From Methanoculleus sp. UBA208 (GTDB taxonomy: Archaea; Halobacteriota; Methanomicrobia; Methanomicrobiales; Methanoculleaceae): 14,782 nucleotides of DNA. The notes under the pieces were generated by a model. That model was given only the letters and a program-made list of their open reading frames with translations. It had not been told where the DNA came from and ran no database searches. The stretch is taken from positions 1-14,782 of the forward strand of contig NZ_DAFZ01000042.1 in NCBI RefSeq assembly GCF_002498065.1, in the 5' to 3' direction. Each line of letters begins with the position of its first letter. Within the stretch, counting starts at the first letter, position 1. Shown piece after piece: positions 1-6,172 of the stretch. The position numbers were made by a program, and so were the translations under genes.

Positions 1-285
1 CCGGTCGATGAGTTCCGCGTAGATCAGCCGGTGGAGCGAGGTAATCTTCGCCGTCGTGTGGCCGGTCACCCCCCGGCAGATCCTGTCGCCCTCGATCACG
101 GCAACCGCATAACCGGCCTGCTTGAGCAGGACGGCGGTGGTGATCCCGGTAATCCCGCCGCCCACGACCGCCACGTCGGTCTCCAGGTTCCCCGGCAGGG
201 AGGGATACGACGTCTCGGGGGTTGTCTCAATCCAGAACGACTCGTGCCTGCCCGGCAGGCCATAAGCACCCGGTCCATGCTCCAT
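1..285 (-). CDS. FAD-dependent oxidoreductase, N-terminal part (cut by window edge)
   Basis: I read an open frame of 95 codons on the minus strand, starting at the ATG at 285 and running off the left edge without a stop. The start is well supported: a perfect AAGGAGG (294-300 on the complement) lies 8 nt upstream. The protein has the dinucleotide-binding signature VVGGGITGITTA near residues 40-51, followed by an HTTAK-SLHRLIYAELIDR block. It aligns throughout with the N-terminus of the neighbouring Rieske oxidoreductase (390-1946), with roughly 60% identity by eye, so the two are tandem paralogs on one strand 104 bp apart. The family is DAO-type FAD oxidoreductases. Whether this copy also ends in a Rieske domain cannot be seen here. 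The substrate is unknown. Confidence 0.85.
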   Translation of the reverse strand, partial: MEHGPGAYGLPGRHESFWIETTPETSYPSLPGNLETDVAVVGGGITGITTAVLLKQAGYAVAVIEGDRICRGVTGHTTAKITSLHRLIYAELIDR

Positions 286-309
286 ACGTTAAGCCTCCTT
301 CTGCCCGCC

Positions 310-366
310 CCGCCCGCAGTCCCGGCGGGTGCGGGCGGTCACCATTATGCCGGGGGCATATATAGA
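310..366 (-). promoter_or_regulatory. TATA-like promoter and leader hairpin of the left-edge oxidoreductase
   Basis: In the 104-bp gap between the two oxidoreductase genes, the minus strand carries a TATA-like element (CTATATATG, about 357-366). The usual 25-nt spacing would put the transcript start near 335, giving a leader of about 50 nt before the ATG at 285. An 8-bp inverted repeat, CCGCCCGC (310-317) and GCGGGCGG (331-338), lies at the expected 5' end of that transcript. It could be a leader hairpin, or the end of the upstream gene's transcript. The separate promoter suggests the paralogs need not be co-transcribed. Confidence 0.45.
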
Positions 367-389
367 TATGGAACCCGCTTTCCCTCCCC

Positions 390-1946
390 CTACCTTCTCA
401 CGATCTCCTTCTCTTTCAGGTCCCTCACCGTGGGGCTCCCGATCACCTTTCCGTCGGCATCGTAGCGCGAACCGTGGCAGGGGCAGTCCCAGGACTTCTC
501 TGCGTTGTTCCAGGCGACGGTGCAGCCCATGTGCATGCAGGTCGCATCAAGCGTGGTGACTTCGCCGCTTCCGTCCCGAACGATCGCGACTTTCTGCCCG
601 TCAAGCTCGACGACCTTCCCCTCCCCGGGCGGTATCGCCTTGATTTCCCGGTCGAACCATGCGGCCTCGACCTCGATCCTCCCCCCGGCCGCCTCGAGTT
701 GCTTTCGCACCCGGTCGGGAAATTCCGGCTGCTCCCGAAACCGCGAAGGGTCGAAGACCTCCGCCCAGGGGTTCGTGCGGCCCCGGATCAGGTCTGTTAA
801 GATCATCCCCGCCGCCGTGCCGGCGGCCATCCCCCACTTCCCGAATCCCGTCGCGACAAAGACGCGGTCGTGGCCGGCGGCAAGGCGGCCGATGTAGGGG
901 ACGCGGTCGGCCGTGATGTAGTCCTGCGCGGACCAGTGGGAGTCGACGGATCTCGCCGGGTAGACCGACCGGGCGTATTCTTCGAGGCTCCTGTAGTGCG
1001 CCCGGGTGTCGGCTGCCTGCCCGGTGCCGTGCGCCGCACCGGTGACGATGACGAGTTCGCCGTCGCCGGCCGGCTGCGACCGCCAGGAGTGGACCGGTCC
1101 CGCGGCGTTGATGAAGATCCCGTCCGGGAACGGCTCTTCAATCCGGACGCCGAGCGCGTAGGACCGCGACGGCTGCATCCGGGCAAAGTAGGCCCCGGAA
1201 CGGTCGTAGATGGGGTAGTGCGTGGCGAGGACCGCGTAGTCGGAGGAGAGCGTGCCCCGGTCGGTCTTCACCGCGACGCCGCCCGCCTGCTCCTCGATAT
1301 CGAGGGCCCTCGTCGTCTCAAAGACGTAGCTCCCCTCTCCCGGGAGGTGCCCGGCGAGCAGCAGGAGATAACTCCTCGGGTGGAACTGTGCCTGGTTCTC
1401 GACGACCACCGCACCGTAGGTCCTCCCCGGCAGCGGGACATCCTCCGTGAACGCCGCCGGAAGGCCGAGGCCCCGTGCCGCGTCCGCCTCGGCCGCCACG
1501 AGGCTGCGGCCCTCCTCCGACTCCGCGTAGGTGTAGGCGGACTTCCGCTCGAAACTGCACGGGATGTCGTACTCCAAGACGTTGGACGCTACCATCTCGA
1601 TCCCCGCCTGGTTCGCTTCGGCGTACTGCCGGGTCTTCTCTTCGCCGAGCCGGTCGATGAGTTCCGCGTAGATCAGCCGGTGGAGCGAGGCGATCTTCGC
1701 CGTCGTATAGCCCGTGGCGCCCGTGGCGCCCGTGGCGATCCGGCCGGCGTCGATGAGGGCGACGGTCAGCCCCGCCTTCTTCAGCAGAAAGGCCGTGGTG
1801 ATCCCCGCTATCCCGCCGCCGATAACCGTGACGTCCACGCGCCCGTCCCCGTCGAGAGGCGGGAACCCCGTCTCCGGCGAAGTGGCTATCCAGTACGATT
1901 CGGCCGTTCCCGGCAGGCCGTGATCGCGTTCCGATGACTCTCCCAT
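390..1946 (-). CDS. FAD-dependent oxidoreductase with C-terminal Rieske [2Fe-2S] domain
   Basis: A 518-residue soluble protein. Residues 38-400 form a DAO-like FAD domain: GGGIAGITT (43-51) is the ADP-binding loop, and a C-terminal FAD motif lies around ATGFGKWGM (365-373). Residues 420-518 form a Rieske domain with cluster ligands C470-x-H472 and C488-x-x-H491, plus C475 and C490 placed for the usual disulfide. This order matches the poorly characterised Bacillus YhfW type. Electron flow between FAD and the Rieske cluster is expected, but the substrate is unknown. The start at 1946 has a GAGGGG-like ribosome site about 7-12 nt upstream and a TATA box at 1982-1990. Against its paralog it carries a 3-residue insertion in an Ala-Thr-Gly repeat (residues 71-79), encoded by a perfect 9-bp triplication. 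A role in redox or oxygen-stress defence is only inferred. Confidence 0.9.
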   Translation of the reverse strand: MGESSERDHGLPGTAESYWIATSPETGFPPLDGDGRVDVTVIGGGIAGITTAFLLKKAGLTVALIDAGRIATGATGATGYTTAKIASLHRLIYAELIDRLGEEKTRQYAEANQAGIEMVASNVLEYDIPCSFERKSAYTYAESEEGRSLVAAEADAARGLGLPAAFTEDVPLPGRTYGAVVVENQAQFHPRSYLLLLAGHLPGEGSYVFETTRALDIEEQAGGVAVKTDRGTLSSDYAVLATHYPIYDRSGAYFARMQPSRSYALGVRIEEPFPDGIFINAAGPVHSWRSQPAGDGELVIVTGAAHGTGQAADTRAHYRSLEEYARSVYPARSVDSHWSAQDYITADRVPYIGRLAAGHDRVFVATGFGKWGMAAGTAAGMILTDLIRGRTNPWAEVFDPSRFREQPEFPDRVRKQLEAAGGRIEVEAAWFDREIKAIPPGEGKVVELDGQKVAIVRDGSGEVTTLDATCMHMGCTVAWNNAEKSWDCPCHGSRYDADGKVIGSPTVRDLKEKEIVRR

Positions 1947-1981
1947 GCTTCTTCCCCTCTTCGCTGATGGGTGCCGGGGTA

Positions 1982-1990
1982 CCTATATAA
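1982..1990 (-). promoter_or_regulatory. TATA box of the Rieske oxidoreductase gene
   Basis: The minus strand reads TTATATAGG here, centred about 40 nt before the ATG at 1946. This predicts a transcript start near 1960 and a short leader holding the GAGGGG ribosome site. The same A/T island could serve the divergent trehalose synthase gene in the other direction, but that start is about 100 bp away and would have a leader of roughly 80 nt. Confidence 0.55.
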
Positions 1991-2092
1991 CGGTTATGCA
2001 CGGCACGGGACAGGGCCGTCCGGCGGTGCGGGCTGGAAAGGGGACCTGCCGTTACGCATAAGAACGATCGCGAGAATGCAGGAGTGATCAGG

Positions 2093-3325
2093 ATGAGCGC
2101 AATCCACACAATCGGGGACTATGAACGGTATATTGGAAAAGAGGCGGTACGCCGCATTAAGGCGAAGGCGCGGCCGCTCCGTGACATGCACGTCATGCAC
2201 ATGAACTCAACCTACTACGGCGGCGGGGTCTCCCAGATCCTGGCATCCCTGACGCTCCTGATGAACAGCCTCGGCATACAGACCGGATGGCGTGTCGTCC
2301 ACGGCCCGCCGGACTTCTTCAGCGTGACGAAAAAGTTCCATAACGCCCTCCAGGGGGCGGGGATCAACCTGACCGGCCGCAAAAAGGAGCTTTATGAAGA
2401 TGTCATTCACGAGAACGCGATACGGAACCATCTCGATCACGATATGGTCTTCATCCACGATCCGCAGCCGCTCCCGCTGATCACCCATTACCGGAAGAAG
2501 AGCCCCTGGGTATGGCGCTGCCACCTCGACCTCACCGCACCGAACCGGAAGGTCTGGAACTATCTCGTCCCGTTCATCGAGAAGTACGACGCCGTCGTCC
2601 TCTCCTGCGGCGAGTACCGCCGGGATCTCGCGAAACCGCAGGTCTTCTTCACGCCCGGGATCGATCCCTTCTCCATCGTGAACAAAGAACTCTCCGAGAG
2701 CGCCGTCGACGAACGCCTCGAGCACTACAACATCCCGACCGACCTCCCCCTGGTCGTGCAGATCTCCCGGTTCGACCACTGGAAGGACCCGGAGGGCGTC
2801 ATCCGGGCGTTTGAGAAGGCGAGGAAGCAGGAGGAGTGTACCCTGGTCCTCGTCGGGAACGTCGCGACCGACGACCCGGAGGGTGCGGAGGTCTACCGGT
2901 CGCTCCTCTCACACCGGAACGAGCGGGTCATCGTGCTCAGCGTCCAGGACGGAGCGCTGGTGAACGCGCTCCAGCGGCGGGCGGCGGTCGTCCTGCAGAA
3001 GTCCATCCGGGAGGGGTTCGGGCTGACGGTATCGGAGGCGATGTGGAAGGGCGCAGCGGTGATAGGCGGGAACGTCGGCGGTATCCGCCACCAGATCCGG
3101 GACGGGGAGACCGGGTTCCTGGTCTCCTCCGTCGACGAGGCGGCGGAGAGGATCGTGCAGTTGCTTCGAGACCCCGATCTTGCGCGACGGCTCGGGCGCG
3201 CGGCGCACGAGAGGGTGCGTGAGCATTTCCTTTTTACCCGCACCGTCGAGCAGTACCTCGACCTGATAGGCTCGTTCGAGCCGGAGTTCCGGTTGAGGGA
3301 GGATGTGGGGTTGTCGTGCGGGTGA
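2093..3325 (+). CDS. treT: Trehalose glycosyltransferring synthase (TreT), GT4 family
   Basis: A 410-residue retaining GT-B glycosyltransferase. TreT joins NDP-glucose and glucose to make trehalose, a compatible solute and protectant, in the cytosol. Seen in the sequence: an N-terminal NSTYYGGGV motif (about 38-46), HDPQPLPLI (122-130), the SPWVWRCHLDL segment (137-147), ISRFDHWK (224-231) starting the second Rossmann domain, and the E-x7-E motif REGFGLTVSEA (306-316). From memory these match Pyrococcus/Thermococcus TreT closely, and the length fits. I chose the ATG at 2093 because AGGAG (2080-2084) sits 8 nt upstream; an in-frame GTG at 2084 would add three residues and overlaps that site. 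The last ten or so residues are variable. The gene stands alone, divergent from the Rieske oxidoreductase. A related GT4 specificity cannot be excluded from sequence alone. Confidence 0.88.
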   Translation: MSAIHTIGDYERYIGKEAVRRIKAKARPLRDMHVMHMNSTYYGGGVSQILASLTLLMNSLGIQTGWRVVHGPPDFFSVTKKFHNALQGAGINLTGRKKELYEDVIHENAIRNHLDHDMVFIHDPQPLPLITHYRKKSPWVWRCHLDLTAPNRKVWNYLVPFIEKYDAVVLSCGEYRRDLAKPQVFFTPGIDPFSIVNKELSESAVDERLEHYNIPTDLPLVVQISRFDHWKDPEGVIRAFEKARKQEECTLVLVGNVATDDPEGAEVYRSLLSHRNERVIVLSVQDGALVNALQRRAAVVLQKSIREGFGLTVSEAMWKGAAVIGGNVGGIRHQIRDGETGFLVSSVDEAAERIVQLLRDPDLARRLGRAAHERVREHFLFTRTVEQYLDLIGSFEPEFRLREDVGLSCG

Positions 3326-3446
3326 GCTGTGGTTGCGGTGGGGGGGGCGGGTCTCCTCTGCCTGCGCATCTGGTGGTGCTCAAACTCGTTACGACTTCAG
3401 TCGCCCTCCCATGCACGGCTTTCGAGGGGATATCGCCACGCACTGC

Positions 3447-3466
3447 CCCCGCCCCTTGGGGCGGGG
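3447..3466. repeat. Perfect G/C hairpin in the array
   Basis: CCCCGCCCC (3447-3455), TT, GGGGCGGGG (3458-3466) is a perfect 9-bp stem, the strongest in the window. It borders a copy of the two-hairpin unit that lies in the opposite orientation (3464-3508). No T-run follows on either strand, so it is not an obvious terminator. Confidence 0.7.
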
Positions 3467-3508
3467 TGCGATGGACTATAGGGCCAGAGCATGAGCACCG
3501 TCAGGTGC
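3464..3508 (-). repeat. Inverted copy of the two-hairpin unit
   Basis: On the minus strand, from 3508 down, I read GCACC-TGAC-GGTGC (3508-3495), linker TCATGCTC (3494-3487), a degenerate stem TGGCCC-TAT-AGTCCA (3486-3472), then TCGCACCC (3471-3464). This is the same order and spacing as the plus-strand units. The closest plus-strand relative is the copy at 3952-3995, which shares GGCCC-TAT in its B hairpin. The array is therefore not purely tandem; copies lie on both strands. Confidence 0.65.
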
Positions 3509-3572
3509 GAAGGAGGAGGCCGAAGGCCGGGTGGGGTGGGGCTTGTAGGTCCGCTTACAGGTAGGGACAGGG

Positions 3573-3593
3573 GAGGGGGGAATACTCCCCCTC
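3573..3593. repeat. 7-bp inverted repeat at the left end of the plus-oriented units
   Basis: GAGGGGG (3573-3579), a 7-nt loop (GAATACT), and CCCCCTC (3587-3593) form a perfect 7-bp stem. It directly abuts the next hairpin, GAAACTC-TTC-GAGTTTC (3594-3610). Together they mark the switch between the minus-oriented unit and the plus-oriented ones. Confidence 0.6.
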
Positions 3594-4131
3594 GAAACTC
3601 TTCGAGTTTCTCATGCTCACTCCGTTCGCACCTCGCACCTAACGGTGCTCAAGCTCGCTACGCTCGCACTCCCCACCTGACGGTGGTCGAGCTCCGTTCC
3701 TGCGGAACGTCGCACTCGCACCTCCGGTGCTCAAGCTCTGCTCCTTCGGAGCATCGCACTCCCCGTCAGCCCCACAGCGAAACCCTTCGGGTTTCTCGAA
3801 CTCCTGTCCTGCGGACAGTCGTTCCCCCAATGGCGACACTCCCACGGTCCACCGCACCGAACTTGTTCCTCGCTTCGGTTGTTTAGTCTGTCGCACAGCG
3901 AAGACCTCCGGCCTTCTCGAACCCCTGCCATCCCGTCGTCCGTCACAACCCGCACCTTTGGTGCTCCTGCTCCGGCCCTATGGCCCGTCACAACCCACAC
4001 CTGACGCCGCTCATGCTCCGGTCTCCCCGTCCGCCACGCCTGGCCGGAACCAGAATTATCCCCGCAATCCAGCGGAGCCCTCTCGACAAAAACCCGAGCA
4101 TTTTTCTGCAATCGGAGACGACCACTGATCC

Positions 4132-4890
4132 GTGAGCTCCATGGATATCCAGGTAATCGGTGTTTTGGGCCTCCCCCTGATACAGCAGGGTGACGACCTG
4201 CCCGCCCTGATCTGCGACCGGATCGCGTTCGAAGACGGGGACATCCTCGCCGTCGCATCGTCGGTCTACTCGAAGGCAAAGGGCTTCACCCGGGACCTCG
4301 CCGCCATCGTCCCCGGCGCCGACGCCGTGCGGATTGCAGCGAAGACGAAGGAAGACCCGCGCTTCGTGCAGGCGGTGCTGGACTCGTCCACCGACGTCCT
4401 GCTCGAGCACCCGTTCATCCTCTCGGAACTGCCTTTCGGCCACATCGGCGTCCGGGCAGGCGTCGACCACAGCAACGTCGAAGACGGCCGGCTGATCATC
4501 CTCCCGCCCGACCCTATGGAGGCCGCCGAAGACCTCCGGAGCGCGATCCGCCGCATCACCGGAAAGGACGTCCGGGTGATCGTCACCGACACCTGCGGTC
4601 GGGCGTTCCGGCGCGGCCAGACCGGTATCGCCATCGGCTGGGCGGGAATGACGGCGATCGACGATTACCGGGGCGACACCGACCTATTCGGCCACGTCCT
4701 CGAGATCACCGAAGAAGCGGTCGTCGACGAGATCGCGGCCTTCGCGAACTTTGTCATGGGCGAGAGCCACCAGGGCGTGCCCGCGGTGGTCTTTCGGAAC
4801 TGTCGGACCTGGAACGGGCACGATTCCGTCTATTTCAAGCCGGAAGAAGATATCATCAGGGCTTCGCTGAAGAAGAACAAAAAGGATTAG
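4132..4890 (+). CDS. cofE: Coenzyme F420-0:L-glutamate ligase
   Basis: A 252-residue CofE enzyme. It adds L-glutamates, GTP-dependently, to F420-0 to give F420-2, completing the deazaflavin cofactor that methanogens use as hydride carrier. Seen in the sequence: the N-terminal VIGVLGLPLIQQGDDL segment, AVASSVYSKAKG, the LELPFGHIGVRAGVDHSN-type core (ELPFGHIGVRAGVDHSN here), LPPDPMEAA, VIVTDTCGRAFRRGQTGIAIG, and the closing SVYFKPEED. Length fits the family. The GTG at 4132 is the given start, with GGAG at 4114-4117 (14 nt away, rather far). An ATG at 4141, losing three residues, is nearly as plausible. No other F420 gene is adjacent. Its stop overlaps that of the convergent sec61-beta gene. 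Confidence 0.93.
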   Translation: MSSMDIQVIGVLGLPLIQQGDDLPALICDRIAFEDGDILAVASSVYSKAKGFTRDLAAIVPGADAVRIAAKTKEDPRFVQAVLDSSTDVLLEHPFILSELPFGHIGVRAGVDHSNVEDGRLIILPPDPMEAAEDLRSAIRRITGKDVRVIVTDTCGRAFRRGQTGIAIGWAGMTAIDDYRGDTDLFGHVLEITEEAVVDEIAAFANFVMGESHQGVPAVVFRNCRTWNGHDSVYFKPEEDIIRASLKKNKKD

Positions 4891-5045
4891 AAGAGAGCAT
4901 TGAGAACAAAGACTGCCACTCCGGTCACGATGGTTACTACGATAACGGTTATCGGGCTGATATGGATGGCCCGGCGATCGTCACTGTCGTAATAATTGAC
5001 CAGGCCGGCAGAGGATACCAGTCTTCCGCCAGATTTCTTCGCCAT
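4887..5045 (-). CDS. secG: Preprotein translocase subunit Sec61-beta (SecG homolog)
   Basis: A 52-residue tail-anchored membrane protein, the small beta subunit of the SecYEbeta translocon. Residues 1-18 have the family signature MAKKSGGRLVSSAGLVNYY. Residues 19-30 are the charged linker, and 31-50 are a single transmembrane helix (ITVIVVTIVTGVAVFVLNA). The frame stays open upstream to 5108, but the extra 21 residues are unlike the family, and MAKK at 5045 is the canonical start. GGGAG (about 5057-5061) lies 11 nt upstream. A strong TATA (TTTATATAT on the minus strand, 5067-5076) is centred only about 27 nt before the ATG, so a nearly leaderless transcript is predicted. It converges on cofE with overlapping stop codons and diverges from the amidohydrolase. 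Confidence 0.93.
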   Translation of the reverse strand: MAKKSGGRLVSSAGLVNYYDSDDRRAIHISPITVIVVTIVTGVAVFVLNALF

Positions 5046-5089
5046 ACTGAAATATTCTCCCTTGCAATATATAAAACAGAGGTCCAGAG
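5046..5089. promoter_or_regulatory. Overlapping divergent promoters, sec61-beta / amidohydrolase
   Basis: Only 44 bp separate the two divergent starts. The A/T block AATATATAAAA (5066-5076) has the right distance to be the TATA box of sec61-beta on the minus strand. It is too close (about 17 bp) to the amidohydrolase ATG at 5090 to serve it with a leader. The plus gene has GAGGT at 5079-5083, six nt before its ATG, and a weaker TATA-like GAAATATT at 5049-5056, about 37 bp before its ATG. The two promoters therefore interleave, and their pre-initiation complexes should compete. Confidence 0.55.
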
Positions 5090-6136
5090 ATGCAGGAAGC
5101 CACACCATACGTCGTCACCGGCCGCACACTCCTCGGCGAAGACCTCAGGGAAGAAGACGTCACCATCACCGTCTCGGGGGGGATCGTCTCCTCGATAGAG
5201 CCCGCTTCCCGGACGCCGGACCGGTGGATCGTCCCCGCCTTCTTCAACGCCCACACGCATCTCGGCGACACCGTCGCGATGGACCTCCCCGCCCGGGGCA
5301 GCCTCGTGGACCTCGTCAAACCTCCGAACGGCTTAAAACACAGAATTCTCGCGGCAACCCCGCGGGCCGAACTCGTCCGGGCGATGCGCTCGAGCATCGT
5401 CGCGATGCTCGCGACCGGGACGACCGGGTTTGCCGACTTCAGGGAAGGAGGTGCCGACGGGGTCGCGGCGCTCCGCGAGGCGGCGGCCCGGCTCGACTGC
5501 CGCCCGGTCATCCTCGGCCGTGAAGGCGGCGAAGAAGTGAGCGACGGGGCGGGCATCAGCAGCGTCCACGACGTGGCGAACGCCGAAGAGATTGTCAGGA
5601 ATGCACGGGCTGCAGGCAGGCTCGTCGCCTTCCACGCCGGAGAGAAGAACCCGGACGACATCGACGAAGCGCTCGCGTTCGAGCCCGATCTGCTCGTCCA
5701 CTGCACTCACGCGACGGACGCGCAGCTCCGGCGGATCGTCGATATGGCTATTCCCGTCGCCGTCTGCCCGAGGTCGAACTGGCTGCTCGGGGTCACGTCA
5801 TCGTCGGCCCACCCGCCGATAGCGCGCATACTCGAACTCGGCGGGAGGCTCTATTTTGGGACGGACAACGTCATGTTTGTCCAGCCCGACATGCTCCGGG
5901 AGATGGCTTTTACCGCGACCGTCTATCGCGTGCCCCCCGACGAGATCCTCCGTGCCGCGATCTCCGGCGCCCGGATGGCGGGACGGTCAGGATACCTGCA
6001 GGAGGGGCAGGAAGCGCATTTCCTGGTCGTAAACCCGTCGAAAAGCAATCTCTCCTTCAGCAAAGACATCCGGTCAACAGTAGTAAAACGGCTGGATTCT
6101 TCATCTATTTGCCAAACAGTTTTAACCATGCAATAG
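5090..6136 (+). CDS. Amidohydrolase-superfamily metal-dependent hydrolase
   Basis: A 348-residue cytosolic protein of the amidohydrolase superfamily, related to the ATZ/TRZ and cytosine/guanine-deaminase-like enzymes. A small beta-sandwich part is formed by both termini around a TIM-barrel core. Metal and catalytic residues are visible: H55 and H57 in NAHTHLGDT, H182 in FHAGE (with E185 as likely proton shuttle), H204 and H207 in VHCTHAT, and D259 in FGTDN. This pattern supports a mononuclear metal deaminase or hydrolase of cyclic amidine-type substrates. The substrate cannot be assigned: it is shorter than the typical 5'-deoxyadenosine/SAH deaminases of methanogens (about 420 residues). The start at 5090 has GAGGT six nt upstream. 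It is probably transcribed alone; 36 bp and a dyad separate it from the stress-protein gene. Confidence 0.85.
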   Translation: MQEATPYVVTGRTLLGEDLREEDVTITVSGGIVSSIEPASRTPDRWIVPAFFNAHTHLGDTVAMDLPARGSLVDLVKPPNGLKHRILAATPRAELVRAMRSSIVAMLATGTTGFADFREGGADGVAALREAAARLDCRPVILGREGGEEVSDGAGISSVHDVANAEEIVRNARAAGRLVAFHAGEKNPDDIDEALAFEPDLLVHCTHATDAQLRRIVDMAIPVAVCPRSNWLLGVTSSSAHPPIARILELGGRLYFGTDNVMFVQPDMLREMAFTATVYRVPPDEILRAAISGARMAGRSGYLQEGQEAHFLVVNPSKSNLSFSKDIRSTVVKRLDSSSICQTVLTMQ

Positions 6137-6157
6137 ATACCAGATAAGAAGTATCTG
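6135..6157. promoter_or_regulatory. Dyad upstream of the universal stress protein gene
   Basis: CAGATA (6141-6146), five nt, TATCTG (6152-6157) is a perfect 6-bp dyad. A second pairing, AGATAC (6135-6140) with GTATCT (6151-6156), overlaps it. It lies 15 bp before the ATG at 6173 and just after the amidohydrolase stop. The nearest TATA-like block is TTTTAACC (about 6119-6126), so the dyad would sit at or near the transcript start, as expected for a repressor operator. A small leader hairpin is the alternative. Confidence 0.45.
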
Positions 6158-6172
6158 TTCTGCGTGGTGTGT

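Larger units (their letters stand above)
3373..4030 (+). repeat. Array of short hairpins built on a ~45-bp two-hairpin unit
   Basis: The core unit is hairpin A (GCACC, 3-4 nt loop, GGTGC), an 8-nt linker TCAAGCTC, hairpin B (variable stem, triloop TNC), then an 8-nt linker TCGCACTC. Two units are exactly adjacent: A 3673-3686 with B 3695-3709, then A 3718-3730 with B 3739-3753. Other members: A 3635-3648 with a minimal B (3657-3663); A 3779-3795 with B 3804-3818; A 3952-3964 with an imperfect B (3973-3987); and single stems at 3594-3610 and 3900-3916 (one mismatch). B stems differ (CGTTCC/GGAACG, TGCTCC/GGAGCA, CTGTCC/GGACAG), yet each is perfectly self-complementary. That argues for selection on structure rather than sequence. 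Its function and mechanism are unknown to me. Confidence 0.75.
3326..4131. other. Long non-coding interval between treT and cofE
   Basis: About 800 bp with no credible gene. Every open frame here has low-complexity, Ser/Arg/Pro-rich translation, no family motif and no ribosome site, and the frames overlap each other on both strands. The left end (3331-3360) is G-rich with a run of eight G at 3340-3347. Positions 3373-4030 hold the hairpin array described separately. The last 100 bp (4030-4131) carry an A/T-richer patch (CAAAAA at 4085-4090, ATTTTTCTG at 4100-4108), which may hold the cofE promoter. I see no tRNA or rRNA. Confidence 0.7.

Noticed and set aside
870..1937. 355-codon plus-strand open frame opposite the Rieske oxidoreductase
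   Set aside because: Its translation is Arg/Val/Gly/Asp-rich with no family motif, typical of the antisense frame of a G/C-rich gene. The opposite strand encodes a clear FAD-Rieske protein.
1994..2061. TTATGC (1994-1999) and GCATAA (2056-2061) as a regulatory dyad upstream of treT
   Set aside because: The arms are 56 nt apart and short, so chance is a sufficient explanation.
3594..3830. CRISPR array
   Set aside because: The repeated parts are 8-nt linkers and palindromic stems. There are no constant 25-37 nt repeats, no uniform unique spacers and no cas genes in the window.
3491..4279. Open frames of 131-182 codons in the hairpin array as possible genes
   Set aside because: They lie on both strands, follow the repeats, have Ser/Arg/Pro-biased composition and no ribosome site. 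One also overlaps cofE.
5046..5108. Longer sec61-beta with 21 extra N-terminal residues
   Set aside because: The extension overlaps the divergent amidohydrolase start and the shared promoter, and MAKK is the canonical family start.
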